A stretch of 64,000 nt of DNA from Phreatobacter sp. (GCF_022843985.1 NZ_JALHMP010000010.1:1-64000), one strand, 5' to 3'; positions 1 to 8,181 are shown, counted from the stretch's first letter. The notes: generated by a model from the sequence alone, not told the origin. Translations and numbers: made by a program.

Positions 1-207
1 CGGCCCCTCGGTGCTCGATTTAAGCGTAAGCTCTGACATCGACATATGCCCAAGCCCTCCCGGCTCGAACATCGTCGGTCACGCCCCCGCGCGGAAGGTG
101 GGCTCAGGACACCGCTTACGCGGTTTTGCCAGTGGCAGACTGAAGAAATCTGTACGGTCCCCGTCAGCGCCCATGCGACAGATCGGGTGATCTCGTTCAA
201 GAAGAGT

Positions 208-247
208 TCTGTTCCATCGTCACCATGCAGACTGACGATGGAACAGA
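208..247. repeat. Perfect 15-bp inverted repeat (hairpin)
   Basis: Arms 208-222 and 233-247 are exact reverse complements around a 10-nt loop. The hairpin lies 37 to 76 nt past the stop of the minus-strand transglutaminase-like gene, so it could end or stabilise that transcript. Neither strand has a proper T-run after it, so it is not a classical intrinsic terminator. Apart from this hairpin I see no gene in positions 1-283. Confidence 0.6.
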
Positions 248-283
248 GGCAGCGGACGCCCGCCAGTTCGGCGCAAGAAGCGA

Positions 284-1123
284 TCAAGGGCATCCGGCGC
301 GCGACGCGGCGGCATCGACATGCGTGACGTCATAGGCCCAGACGCGGAACGACTTCAGCACGTGCGGCCCGAAGGAATTGATCAGCGGGACGTCGGCCGC
401 GTCGCGGCCGCGCGCCACCACGATCCGGCCGATGCGCGGTTGGTTGTTGCGCGGGTCAAAGGTCATCCAGCCGCCATCGAGATAGACCTCGATCCAGGCG
501 CTGAAATCCATCGGGTCGACGATGGGCACGCCAATGTCGCCGAGATAGCCGTTCACATAGCGGGCCGGGATGTTCATGCAGCGGCAGAGCGTGACGGCCA
601 GATGGGCATAGTCGCGGCAGACGCCGATGTGCTCGTCATAGGCCTCGGCCGCGCTGCGCGTCGAGCGCGCGTCGAGATAGCCGAAGCGGATATGGCCATG
701 GACGAAGTCGCAGATGGCCTGGACCCGGCCCCATCCGGGCGCGATCTGCCCGAAGCGATCCCAGGCCAACTGGCTCAGCCTGTCGGTCTCGCAGTAGCGG
801 CTGCCGAGGAGATAGACGAGACAGTTGTCGGGCAGCGCCTCCACCGGAACCTCGCCGGCCTGCGGACAGGCGATGTCATGGGCGCCGCTGTCGGCGATGG
901 TGCCGTCGGCCCAGAGCGTCAGGTCTCCCGCCGGGGCGGTGAAGCGCCGGCACAGATTGCCGTAGAGATCGACATAGGTGCGGCTGTCGACCGCCGGCGT
1001 CGTCACCAGCTCCTCCACCTTGCGGATGTCCTGCGCCCGGTCGCCATGGGCGGTCAGCAGGCAGACCATCGGTGTCGGTGCGGTGCAGGTGACGGTGATC
1101 TCGTAGCCGTAGCGGATCACCAT
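284..1123 (-). CDS. Transglutaminase-like (TGc) family protein
   Basis: 279 aa. The start is set at the ATG at 1123; the upstream in-frame extension is low-complexity Arg-rich and looks non-coding. An N-terminal beta-rich region (about 1-110) precedes a transglutaminase core. The nucleophile region GVCRDYAHLAV gives Cys169, and the later strands read DFSAWIEVYLDGGWMTFDP. The position that usually carries the catalytic His (HAWxE) is Ser208, while the Asp is kept (D223). Such proteins are papain-fold hydrolases or amidases of mostly unknown substrate. There is no signal peptide, so it is probably cytoplasmic. The family call is firm; activity is uncertain. Confidence 0.88.
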   Translation of the reverse strand: MVIRYGYEITVTCTAPTPMVCLLTAHGDRAQDIRKVEELVTTPAVDSRTYVDLYGNLCRRFTAPAGDLTLWADGTIADSGAHDIACPQAGEVPVEALPDNCLVYLLGSRYCETDRLSQLAWDRFGQIAPGWGRVQAICDFVHGHIRFGYLDARSTRSAAEAYDEHIGVCRDYAHLAVTLCRCMNIPARYVNGYLGDIGVPIVDPMDFSAWIEVYLDGGWMTFDPRNNQPRIGRIVVARGRDAADVPLINSFGPHVLKSFRVWAYDVTHVDAAASRAGCP

Positions 1124-1163
1124 GGTAGCGCCATCCGCAGGGAGCGGGATGGGCCGGCCGCGC

Positions 1164-1466
1164 TCACGAGGCCGCCGCTTTCGCCGGAGTCTGGGCCGAT
1201 GGGGTGCGGGTGGCCGTCTTTGCCGCCGGCTTGCGCATCTTCTTGACCGGTGCGGGTGTTTCCAGCGCGATCCGCGCCGCTTCCGCCGCCTCGGCCGCTT
1301 CCTTCTCCAGGCGCAGTGCCCGAAGCCTCGCCATATTGGCCATGCGGGCGATGCGCAGCTTCTCTTCAGCCGCGACGGCCTCTCTCCGGCGCCGTTCGGC
1401 GCTGTCGATCCCGGCATGGTTTGTGGCGCGCGCGCCTTCGAGGGGCGGTTTGCGATAGGCCATCAA
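1164..1466 (-). CDS. Small Ala/Lys-rich hypothetical protein, paralogue of the gene at 8708
   Basis: 100 aa with no recognised domain. The middle is predicted helical and charged (RRREAVAAEEKLRIARMANM); the tail is Ala/Pro/Lys-rich (KPAAKTATRTPSAQTPAKAA). It shares the core AR-x-ANM-xx-LR-x-LRL with the 78-aa protein encoded at 8708-8944, so the two look like members of one small-protein family. The basic low-complexity tail could bind nucleic acid, but that is a guess. It lies upstream of the transglutaminase gene on the same strand, 40 bp away. Confidence 0.6.
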   Translation of the reverse strand: MMAYRKPPLEGARATNHAGIDSAERRRREAVAAEEKLRIARMANMARLRALRLEKEAAEAAEAARIALETPAPVKKMRKPAAKTATRTPSAQTPAKAAAS

Positions 1467-1627
1467 AGCGTACTCCCGTGCAATCTACGGGGCTTTGGAC
1501 CCCGCGCGTGATCAATGGGCCCACCGCGCCCGCCGGACACCGAAGGGAGCGGCAAAGGCGAATGCGGCGAGCCGGTCAGCGTTGGACGGTCCCGACCCGC
1601 GACGACGGCGGCCGGACCGGGTGGCCG

Positions 1628-1771
1628 TTACTTCTTGCGGCTGGCCGCCGCATCCAGGATCTTCTTCTGCACCGATGCGAAGCTCGTCACGGCGGTGGGG
1701 GCCACCTCGGCGACCTTTGGCTTCTTCGGCTTCTTCGCCTCGCGGCTGCCGCGATTGTCGCTTCTGGCCAT
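1628..1771 (-). CDS. 47-aa basic hypothetical protein
   Basis: A short reading frame, ATG at 1771 to TAA at 1628-1630. The protein starts MARSDNRGSREAKKPKKPK and ends ILDAAASRKK. A good Shine-Dalgarno (GGGAGG) sits a few bases before the ATG. It is rich in Lys and Ala and has no known domain. It shares its strand and short, basic character with the next gene (1164-1466). The call rests on the ribosome binding site and codon pattern; function is unknown. Confidence 0.5.
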   Translation of the reverse strand: MARSDNRGSREAKKPKKPKVAEVAPTAVTSFASVQKKILDAAASRKK

Positions 1772-1792
1772 GGTGGCCTCCCTTTTGAACGT

Positions 1793-2056
1793 TCAGAATG
1801 CTGCTGCGGACAGGTGATAGATGGTCTGCCGGCCGCGGGAATGGGCGAGGCGCGCCGCCGCCTCGATGCGAGGCCGATTGGCATCGAAGACGCGCAGCAG
1901 CGAGACCTCGTCGTCGGCGCTTTGGGGGCTCAGTCGTCGGAGCGCGTCGGCATCCACGTCGAAGGTGAACTCGAACTGCGATTCATGACCCCAGAAGCGG
2001 ATCGTGCACTTGGCGGCGTCGAAACTGCGGGCGGCATTGGGAAAGGCGATGGTCAC
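1793..2056 (-). CDS. DUF1488 domain-containing protein
   Basis: 87 aa using a GTG start at 2056, preceded by GGAG at 6-nt spacing. A longer in-frame ORF reaches 2245, but its extra N-terminus looks non-coding. The protein opens MTIAFPNAARSFDAAKCTIR and continues with RFWGH; the FPN...RSFD...RFWGH pattern is typical of DUF1488, a small proteobacterial family of unknown role. Its length matches the family. It lies 21 bp upstream of the 47-aa gene on the same strand. Confidence 0.78.
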   Translation of the reverse strand: MTIAFPNAARSFDAAKCTIRFWGHESQFEFTFDVDADALRRLSPQSADDEVSLLRVFDANRPRIEAAARLAHSRGRQTIYHLSAAAF

Positions 2057-2421
2057 GCACGACTCCGGTCCAGAAGGGCGATGCGTCCTGGAGGTTGCGC
2101 TCCATCGGTGCATCGACACCGAGCCGGCCGGCATGGATGCCGGAAGAGGATGCAGGTCGACGGGTCGATCCGCTTGCGGCCCGGACCACACCTTCATCAT
2201 GGTTCTGCGCCCCGGCCCGTTCAGGAGCAGGGAGAACCTCGACATAAGATAGTCGTTAAAGTTGAAAACGCGAAGGGGCGCGCTGGCTTTATTTCAAGGG
2301 CCCCCCGTGAGAATGAAGAACAGCTGTCGGCGCAGGATTCTCAACGGTCCGGCGATCCGATCGGGCTGCCGGGCTGTATGCGGGAGGGTGCCGGCAACAG
2401 CGCCGCCGAAGGAGAAAGCCC
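2057..2421. other. Gap without a convincing gene
   Basis: Between the divergent DUF1488 gene and the membrane protein at 2422. An AT-richer stretch lies at about 2240-2275 and could hold promoters, but no clear -35/-10 pair stands out. The open frames here show no family resemblance. Confidence 0.4.
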
Positions 2422-3012
2422 ATGCTCGCAGGAGCCAAGCGGATGACCGCCACCGTCTGGGCCTATTTCGACGGGACGACGCCGCGCAGCGCCATCGCCG
2501 GATCGGTCGCCTTCATCGTCGTCTCCAACCAGCCCTTCTACCCCTTCTATCTCTACCTGCTGCTCGGTGGACGGGCCTGGCCGGCGCTCCTCACCTGGTT
2601 CTCTGCCCCGCTCTTCGCCGCTGTTCCGCATGTCGCGCGCAGCAGCGAGGCGCGCGGCGGCGCCTTGCTGGTGACGGCCGGCATGGCCAACACGACCCTG
2701 TGCACCCTGGCAATGGGGCCGGCCTCGGGTGTCGAGCTCTTCTACCTGCCCTGCATCGCTCTGGCGCTGCTGCTGTTCACCGATCGCACGCGCAATCTGG
2801 CGGTGGCGGCCACCCTCATCGCCATGGTCTGTGCGATGGGCGCCGTCCGCCTCGCAGGCGCCGAAGGGCTCGTGCTGATAACGGCTGATGAACTGACATC
2901 TCTGCGCCGCATTAATGCCTTCAGTGTCTGCGGCCTTCTCGCCGTGATGGCCTATCTGTCGCGCCGCCTCTGGTGGCGCGCCGCGTCGGTCACGCCGACG
3001 GACGGGCGCTGA
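2422..3012 (+). CDS. Six-helix integral membrane protein, unknown function
   Basis: 196 aa. The ATG at 2422 has AAGGAG 8 nt upstream. About six hydrophobic segments are visible, the last (NAFSVCGLLAVMAYLSRRL) near the C-terminus, followed by a basic tail. No catalytic domain follows, although such multi-TM blocks often serve as sensory modules in signalling proteins. Its 3' end overlaps the convergent DUF2177 gene by 23 bp. The prediction is inner-membrane; function is unknown. Confidence 0.7.
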   Translation: MLAGAKRMTATVWAYFDGTTPRSAIAGSVAFIVVSNQPFYPFYLYLLLGGRAWPALLTWFSAPLFAAVPHVARSSEARGGALLVTAGMANTTLCTLAMGPASGVELFYLPCIALALLLFTDRTRNLAVAATLIAMVCAMGAVRLAGAEGLVLITADELTSLRRINAFSVCGLLAVMAYLSRRLWWRAASVTPTDGR

Positions 3013-3409
3013 TGCGGCGGGCCACCGCCACGCCGATGACCGCGCAGGCGGCGGTCAGGACCGTGCCCCACAGCGTGTCGACGACGACGAGGTTCCAGGC
3101 CCACAGCCGCATGGTCGCATGGTTGGTCAACTCATAGGTCATGTAGGCGAAGAACCCGAAGGCCCCGCCGTTGATCGCCGCCGTGGCGAGAGAGCCATCC
3201 GCAAGAGCCTGCCGGCTGGCGAAGAACACGATGCCTGCCGGGAACAGCAGGTAGAAGAGGATGGCGGGGGCGAGCCGCGGCTCTTGGAGCAGGACATCAC
3301 CGAGCACGGCCCGGAACATCGGCACGCCCAGCGTCATCAGATAGGGGACGTCGATCAGCACGAAGGCGAGGAAGGTGACGCCGTAGGCGGTGGCGAGGCG
3401 GGCGGTCAT
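2990..3409 (-). CDS. DUF2177 family membrane protein
   Basis: 139 aa from the ATG at 3409; the frame is open further upstream but without family resemblance. It has four hydrophobic segments with the DUF2177 pattern: AFVLIDVPYL near the N-terminus, then FYLLFPAGIVFF, AAINGGAFGFFAYMTYELTN and a C-terminal segment containing WNLVVVDTLWGTVLTA. Members are small inner-membrane proteins of unknown role. It converges on and overlaps the membrane gene at 2422-3012. Confidence 0.85.
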   Translation of the reverse strand: MTARLATAYGVTFLAFVLIDVPYLMTLGVPMFRAVLGDVLLQEPRLAPAILFYLLFPAGIVFFASRQALADGSLATAAINGGAFGFFAYMTYELTNHATMRLWAWNLVVVDTLWGTVLTAACAVIGVAVARRISARPSA

Positions 3410-3663
3410 GAGGCGGGCATCTCCTGATGATGACGGGCTTGAGGGTGGCATCGGCGCGGTCGGCGAGGGAGAGACCGGCAGCTTCGTCCGCCGTCCCCTG
3501 GAAGTCGAGGCAGGTTACGAAACGCGCGCCGCGGCGGACCACCAGCGGGAGGCGCGGCGGGCTGGCACGGCTCCTGCCACAAGCGGATGACAGAACTGCC
3601 TGGCCTTATCCGGCGTACAGGTCAGGACAGCCAACGAGGCTGCCGCCCGCTGGACGCCGCCCG

Positions 3664-4068
3664 ATGCCCCCCGCCACCGACAAGCCGACCGTTTTTTTCG
3701 ACGGATCCTGCCCGCTCTGCCGCGCCGAGATCGACCTCTATCGCCGCCAGGACGGCGATGCACGACTCTGCTTCGTGGATGTCTCGGCGACCGACACGGC
3801 ACCCGCTCCCGACCTGTCGGCGCGCCAGGCGATGGCCCGTTTCCATGTGCGGGAAGCTGATGGGACCCTGCGCTCGGGTGCGGCCGCCTTCGTCGCGCTC
3901 TGGGCGGAAATCCCCGGCTGGCGCTGGCTCGCGAGGTTTGCTCGCCTGCCGGGCGTCACGCCGGTCCTGGAAGGCGCCTATCGCCTGTTCCTGCCGGTCC
4001 GCCCCTATCTGTCGCGTGCCTACGGCCGCTGGACGTCCCGCCGTTCGCCGCCCGACGTCAGGGCCTGA
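3664..4068 (+). CDS. DCC family thiol-disulfide oxidoreductase-like protein (DUF393)
   Basis: 134 aa. The ATG at 3664 was chosen because the family begins just before the redox motif; the frame is open upstream without resemblance. The signature FFDGSCPLCRAEI places Cys16 and Cys19 in a CxxC arrangement after DG, as in DUF393/DCC proteins, predicted to have a thioredoxin-like fold. Downstream motifs (PGVTPVLEGAYRLFLPVRPYL) also fit. It is probably cytoplasmic or membrane-associated. Its end overlaps the convergent histidine phosphatase gene by 11 bp. Confidence 0.87.
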   Translation: MPPATDKPTVFFDGSCPLCRAEIDLYRRQDGDARLCFVDVSATDTAPAPDLSARQAMARFHVREADGTLRSGAAAFVALWAEIPGWRWLARFARLPGVTPVLEGAYRLFLPVRPYLSRAYGRWTSRRSPPDVRA

Positions 4069-4657
4069 TCCGGCCGGCCACCTGCCAGCCGTCCCCGTCC
4101 CCGTCCCTTGTCAGCACGATGCCCTCGCCCGATGCGGGGACAATGCCCGTCAAGGCGGTGATGTTGACCTGGTGGGTGACGACGACCAGGGCCTGCGGCC
4201 CGGCCCAGCCGGCGAGGATCGCCCGGGCCGCCGCTGTCTGTGCCGGCCCGGCGGCGCGGTTGCTGAAGAACGAGTTGAAGGCCATCGCGTCCTCGGACCG
4301 CCCCGGAAAGGCGAGGGCGGCGGTTTCGCGCGTGCGACACCATTGCGAGGTCAGGACTGCGCCCACGGCGATGCGGCGCATCGCGAAGGCTGCGCCGATC
4401 CGTCGCGCCTGATCACGGCCGGCCGCGTCGAGATTGCGCTGGGTCGCGCAATCGCCGATCCGCATGCCCTGGGGATCGCCGCCGCCGGGCGCATTGGCAT
4501 GCCGGAAGAGGACGACGCCACCGCTGGCAAGCCCCTCCCAGGCCCGGGCCTCGCTCCCCTGTGCGCGGGCGCCGGAGGACAGGGCTGGCAGGACCGCCAG
4601 CAGCAGCGCCCAGCAGAGGAAGGTCGATAGAATCCTGCGCCGATATCCGATGGTCAT
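4058..4657 (-). CDS. Secreted histidine phosphatase family protein
   Basis: 199 aa with an N-terminal signal peptide (LSTFLCWALLLAVLPALSSG, cleavage likely near ARA-QG). The catalytic motif of the phosphoglycerate-mutase-like superfamily is present as LFRHANAPG (RHA instead of the usual RHG), with a second His in VVVTHQVNITAL and the RTRETA segment between. It is predicted to be a periplasmic phosphomonoesterase of unknown substrate. It lies downstream of sbtB on the same strand after an 80-bp gap, so co-transcription is possible but not required. Confidence 0.85.
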   Translation of the reverse strand: MTIGYRRRILSTFLCWALLLAVLPALSSGARAQGSEARAWEGLASGGVVLFRHANAPGGGDPQGMRIGDCATQRNLDAAGRDQARRIGAAFAMRRIAVGAVLTSQWCRTRETAALAFPGRSEDAMAFNSFFSNRAAGPAQTAAARAILAGWAGPQALVVVTHQVNITALTGIVPASGEGIVLTRDGDGDGWQVAGRIRP

Positions 4658-4737
4658 GGGTCACGTTCCGCCGAGTCCGAGCCGATACGTCGGCCATCGG
4701 TGCGGGGATCGACCGGACACGCGGAGGTGATGCGGCG

Positions 4738-5049
4738 TCAGAACCGCTCGGGCCGCACCACCTCGACATCGGTGACCCAGACCAAGAGGCCGTACGAATT
4801 GAGCAGCGGCGTCAAGGCTTCGACGAGTTCGCCCGCATGGGCCTCCGTCGTGATGGTGAAGACCAGCGCCTTGGCCGAGGCGCCGGCGATCTGGTCGTCC
4901 GACCAGGCATTCAGCCGGCCACCGCCCGCCGCGACCGGCAGGACCGTGTAGCCGGTGACGCCGCAGCGTTTCACCACCTCGACGATCCGCCGCACCAGCG
5001 GCTGGTCGGCGAGGATCTCAACCTTCTTGCGTCGGGCCGTGCTGTTCAT
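4738..5049 (-). CDS. PII-like protein paired with SbtA (SbtB-like)
   Basis: 103 aa. The start ATG at 5049 overlaps the stop of sbtA (ATGA), implying translational coupling. A ferredoxin-like PII fold is suggested by VRRIVEVVKRCGVTGYTVLPV, a short T-loop region with Gly-rich AAGGGRLNAWSDDQ, and the closing strand LLVWVTDVEVVRPERF. In cyanobacteria SbtB binds adenine nucleotides and controls the bicarbonate transporter SbtA; the adjacency argues for the same pairing here. The C-terminal redox extension of some cyanobacterial SbtB proteins is absent. Ligand and regulation are inferred. Confidence 0.8.
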   Translation of the reverse strand: MNSTARRKKVEILADQPLVRRIVEVVKRCGVTGYTVLPVAAGGGRLNAWSDDQIAGASAKALVFTITTEAHAGELVEALTPLLNSYGLLVWVTDVEVVRPERF

Positions 5050-5996
5050 GACGCCAACCATCGTGCGAAGAGCGACACGGCGGGAATGCCGAGCGCGATG
5101 TTGAAGGGAAAGGTCACCGCCAGCGACATGGCCAGCGACAGGCCGGCATCCGCCTGCGGCAGGGCGAGGCGCATGGCCGCGGGGACGGCGATGTAGGAGG
5201 CACTGGCGCAGAGGATGCCGAGGGCTGCCGCCGAACCGGTATCGAGACCGATCCCATGCCCGACCAGCGTACCGACCGTGCCGTTGACCACCGGCATGAG
5301 CACGCCGAGCCCGGCAAGGCGCAGCGTGAGTGACCGCGTCTCGCGCAGCCGGCGGATGGCGATCAGGCCCATGTCCAGAAGGAAAAGGCAAAGGATGCCG
5401 CGGAAACCGGACTCGAAGACGGGCGCGATCGTCGCGAAGCCGTTCTTGCCCACAATCAGTCCGATGACGAAGCTGCCGAGCAGCAGCACGACTGTGCCGT
5501 TCAGCAGCGTCTCGCGCAGGAGTTCGCCACGCTCGTGGCTGTCGGAGGCCCCGGTGCCCTTCGCCAGGATCAGGCCGGCGATGATCGCCGGGGTCTCCAT
5601 CAGGGCGAGCACCGCCACCATGAAACCGGCCGGCGGCATGCCGGCCGCCGAGAGCATCTCGCTGCCGGCCACGAAGGTCACCACGCTCACCGAGCCATAA
5701 TGGGCGGCGACCGCTGCCGCATCGATCCGCCCGAGCCGCCCGACGCTGCGCAGCAGGCCGAAGGCCGCTACCGGGATAATGCAGCTGAGCAGGAGACCGG
5801 CGACGGCGGCCGTGGCCATCAGGGGTGAGAAGCCGCCCTCCGCCACCTGCACGCCACCCTTCAGGCCGATGGCGGCCATTAGGTAAAGCGCCATCCCCTT
5901 GGCAATAGGCTCGGGGATGGCGAGATCGGAGCGGGCGGCGGCGGCCAGCGCGCCGAGCACGAAGAAGAGGATGACTGGCGAGAGAAGGACTTCCAT
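5046..5996 (-). CDS. sbtA: Sodium-dependent bicarbonate transport family permease (SbtA)
   Basis: 316 aa, about ten hydrophobic segments arranged as two repeats. SbtA-type features are MAAIGLKGGVQVAEGG in the first half, AAHYGSVSVVTFVAGSEML, and LDMGLIAIRRLRE plus HYGS-like LCASASYIAVPAAMRLALP in the second. The family catalyses Na+/HCO3- symport across the inner membrane in cyanobacteria; proteobacterial members are mostly uncharacterised. It starts 9 bp after terC ends and overlaps sbtB, so terC-sbtA-sbtB is one operon. The Gly-rich Shine-Dalgarno is unusually close to the ATG, so the start may be slightly off. Confidence 0.87.
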   Translation of the reverse strand: MEVLLSPVILFFVLGALAAAARSDLAIPEPIAKGMALYLMAAIGLKGGVQVAEGGFSPLMATAAVAGLLLSCIIPVAAFGLLRSVGRLGRIDAAAVAAHYGSVSVVTFVAGSEMLSAAGMPPAGFMVAVLALMETPAIIAGLILAKGTGASDSHERGELLRETLLNGTVVLLLGSFVIGLIVGKNGFATIAPVFESGFRGILCLFLLDMGLIAIRRLRETRSLTLRLAGLGVLMPVVNGTVGTLVGHGIGLDTGSAAALGILCASASYIAVPAAMRLALPQADAGLSLAMSLAVTFPFNIALGIPAVSLFARWLAS

Positions 5997-6005
5997 CCCC
6001 CTGTC

Positions 6006-7019
6006 TTACATGGCCCGGCCCGCCATGTGACCCGCCTGGCCGCGCGTCTTCCACAGGCTGTAGAGGACGCCGCCGGCGAGCAGCCCGAAAGTGACCGCCA
6101 GCGAGAGGGCCGGCGGCACCTTGTCGATGCCCAGGAGGTCGGCCGCGAACACTTTCGAGCCGATGAAGATCAGCACCAGGGCCAGCGCCGTCTTCAGGTA
6201 GTGGAAGCGATGGACCATGGCGGCGAGGGCGAAATAGAGGGCGCGCAGGCCGAGAATGGCGAAGATGTTCGACGTGTAGACGATGAACGGGTCGGTGGTT
6301 ATGGCGAAGATGGCCGGCACCGAATCGACCGCGAAGATAACGTCGGCGATCTCAATCAGCACCAGCGCCATGAACAGCGGCGTCATGAACCAGACCGTCC
6401 GGCCACTCGCCGGCGCCCTCGGGTCCGGCAGCTTCACGAAGAACTTCTCGCCGTGATGGCTGTCGGTGACGTTGAACCGCCGCCGCATGAAGGCCAGCAC
6501 CGGATTGGTCGCGATGTCCGTCTCGCCTTCCTTGAAGACCAGCATCTTCACGCCGGTAGCGATGAGGAACACCGCAAAGACCGAGAGAACCCAGGAAAAC
6601 TGGCTGACCACGGCGGCGCCGACGCCGATCATGATGGCGCGCAGGACGATGACGCCGATGATCCCCCAGAACAGCACCCGGTGCTGATATTTCCGCGGCA
6701 CCGCGAAAAACGAGAAGATCATGGCGATGACGAAGACATTGTCCATCGCCAGCGCCTTCTCGACGGCGAAGCCGGTGAGGTAGTTCATGCCGGCTTCCGC
6801 GCCGAGCGCCCACCAGACCCAGGCGCCGAAGGCGACGCCGAGCGTGATGTAGAAGGCCGAGAGCAGCAGGCTCTCCTTGGTCTCGATCTCGCGGTGCCCC
6901 TTGTGGAGCACACCGAGGTCGAGGACGAGCAGAACGATGACGATGGTGATGAAGGCGAGCCACATCCAGACCGGCTTGGTCAGCCAGACGGACAACAGAA
7001 AATCAGAGAGGAGTTCCAT
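6006..7019 (-). CDS. TerC family integral membrane protein (TerC/Alx-like)
   Basis: 337 aa, about nine TM segments. The TerC signatures are present: EKALAMDNVFVIAMIFSFF around residue 90 and the second acidic motif EIADVIFAVDSVPAIFAIT around 230, joined by a hydrophilic loop (about 180-210). TerC/Alx/MeeF-type proteins are linked to manganese or other metal export, often serving proteins matured in the exoplasm, and to alkaline stress. It is the first gene of the terC-sbtA-sbtB operon, which suggests a shared role in pH, bicarbonate or metal homeostasis. The family call is firm; the transported ion is inferred. Confidence 0.9.
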   Translation of the reverse strand: MELLSDFLLSVWLTKPVWMWLAFITIVIVLLVLDLGVLHKGHREIETKESLLLSAFYITLGVAFGAWVWWALGAEAGMNYLTGFAVEKALAMDNVFVIAMIFSFFAVPRKYQHRVLFWGIIGVIVLRAIMIGVGAAVVSQFSWVLSVFAVFLIATGVKMLVFKEGETDIATNPVLAFMRRRFNVTDSHHGEKFFVKLPDPRAPASGRTVWFMTPLFMALVLIEIADVIFAVDSVPAIFAITTDPFIVYTSNIFAILGLRALYFALAAMVHRFHYLKTALALVLIFIGSKVFAADLLGIDKVPPALSLAVTFGLLAGGVLYSLWKTRGQAGHMAGRAM

Positions 7020-7191
7020 GATCGGACCCGTATCTCGAGGTTGCGAGATGATCCGACATCATGGCGTGAGCCATCAGAGGGGCCCGGATCGGGCGGAGAA
7101 AAGCCCGCCGATCTTGGCGATAATGCGGCCGATTCAGGCCACATGCGGTGGCTGGCGGCCGATGCGACCAACCGCCTCAGCCTGCTCCCGG

Positions 7192-7941
7192 TCAGCGGTC
7201 GCGATGCTCGAAGCGCTGCCGCAGGGACTCGGAAATGCCGGTGCAGGTCTTCGCCGCCGGCCGGCGGAACGTGCCGGTCGTCGCCTTGGCGGGCCTGAGG
7301 GCGGCCAGCGCCTCGGCCTGCTTCACCGCCGCCTGGATGCCGTCGACCAGCGGCACAGGCACCCGCGCGCGTACGGTCTGGGCGAGGCCCGACAGGGGCG
7401 CACCGGCGAGGATGACGACATCGGCCATGTGGTCGGTAACGACCCGGTTGGCGAGATCGACGAGGGCGGCTTCCTTCTCCTCCTGCACGTCGGCGAGCGA
7501 GGTGAAGGCGCCCTGCAGCGCGAAGATGCCGGCACAGCGGCCGCGCAGCCCGTTCCAGTCGAGGCACTCGTGATACCAGGGCACCAGGCCGCCGGAAAAG
7601 GTGACGATGGCGAAGGAGCGCCCCAGCATGCAGGCGGTGAGCATCGCGGCCTCGGCCATGCCGACGACAGGGATGTCGAAGAGTTCGCGCGCTCCGCCGA
7701 GGCCGGGATCGCCAAAGGCGGCGACAACCGCGGCATCGACGTCCTGATGGGCTTCCGCCAGCATCTCCAGCGCGACCGCTGCGCCGACCACGGCATCGGC
7801 GCGGGTGGCGATATAGGGCACGCCGCGCGGTGCGGTCATGGCGACCAGCGCGGTGTCCGGCGCCTTCACCGCCGCGGCGGCGGTCATCAGGCGATCGGTG
7901 ACCGCCGCGGTCGTATTGGGATTGGCAATCAGCAGGCGCAT
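7192..7941 (-). CDS. Asp/Glu/hydantoin racemase family protein, catalytic Cys absent
   Basis: 249 aa. The N-terminus MRLLIANPNTTAAVTDRL and the FDIPVVGMAEAAMLTACMLG stretch identify the hydantoin/Asp-Glu racemase superfamily. In active cofactor-independent racemases one Cys lies in an ACFGDPGL-type motif and another in LGCAGM. Here these read AAFGDPGL (Ala75) and LAGAPL (178-183), so both thiols are missing. The protein is therefore unlikely to be a two-Cys racemase and may be a lyase, an isomerase or a binding protein. The C-terminal basic segment FRRPAAKTCTG is an add-on. There is no operon partner. Confidence 0.82.
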   Translation of the reverse strand: MRLLIANPNTTAAVTDRLMTAAAAVKAPDTALVAMTAPRGVPYIATRADAVVGAAVALEMLAEAHQDVDAAVVAAFGDPGLGGARELFDIPVVGMAEAAMLTACMLGRSFAIVTFSGGLVPWYHECLDWNGLRGRCAGIFALQGAFTSLADVQEEKEAALVDLANRVVTDHMADVVILAGAPLSGLAQTVRARVPVPLVDGIQAAVKQAEALAALRPAKATTGTFRRPAAKTCTGISESLRQRFEHRDR

Positions 7942-8181
7942 GGATAACGGCTCGACGGAGAGAGAGCGGCGCCGGGCATCACCCGCGCGGAAGTCGTAGT
8001 CCTAGCCGCTCGTCTCGCCGGGGTCACGCTTCGCGTGGTGCTTGCCGTCGGTGCCGTTGACCCGGCAGGCGACAACGAACGTAATCATGACAGACCGCGC
8101 TGACGGCCGGTCGCGACGCAGCAACGGGCAGGCGGATCAGGAGCGATGACGGTGGATGTGAGAGACGACCAGGAAGCGGCC

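Noticed and set aside
46-327. A 93-codon frame at the left end
   Set aside because: No family resemblance or Shine-Dalgarno, and it crosses the perfect hairpin at 208-247 and the end of the transglutaminase-like gene.
7020-7191. Possible yybP-ykoY (Mn/pH) riboswitch before terC
   Set aside because: TerC/Alx genes often carry one, but the leader here lacks the conserved segments I would expect; only a short GC hairpin is visible.
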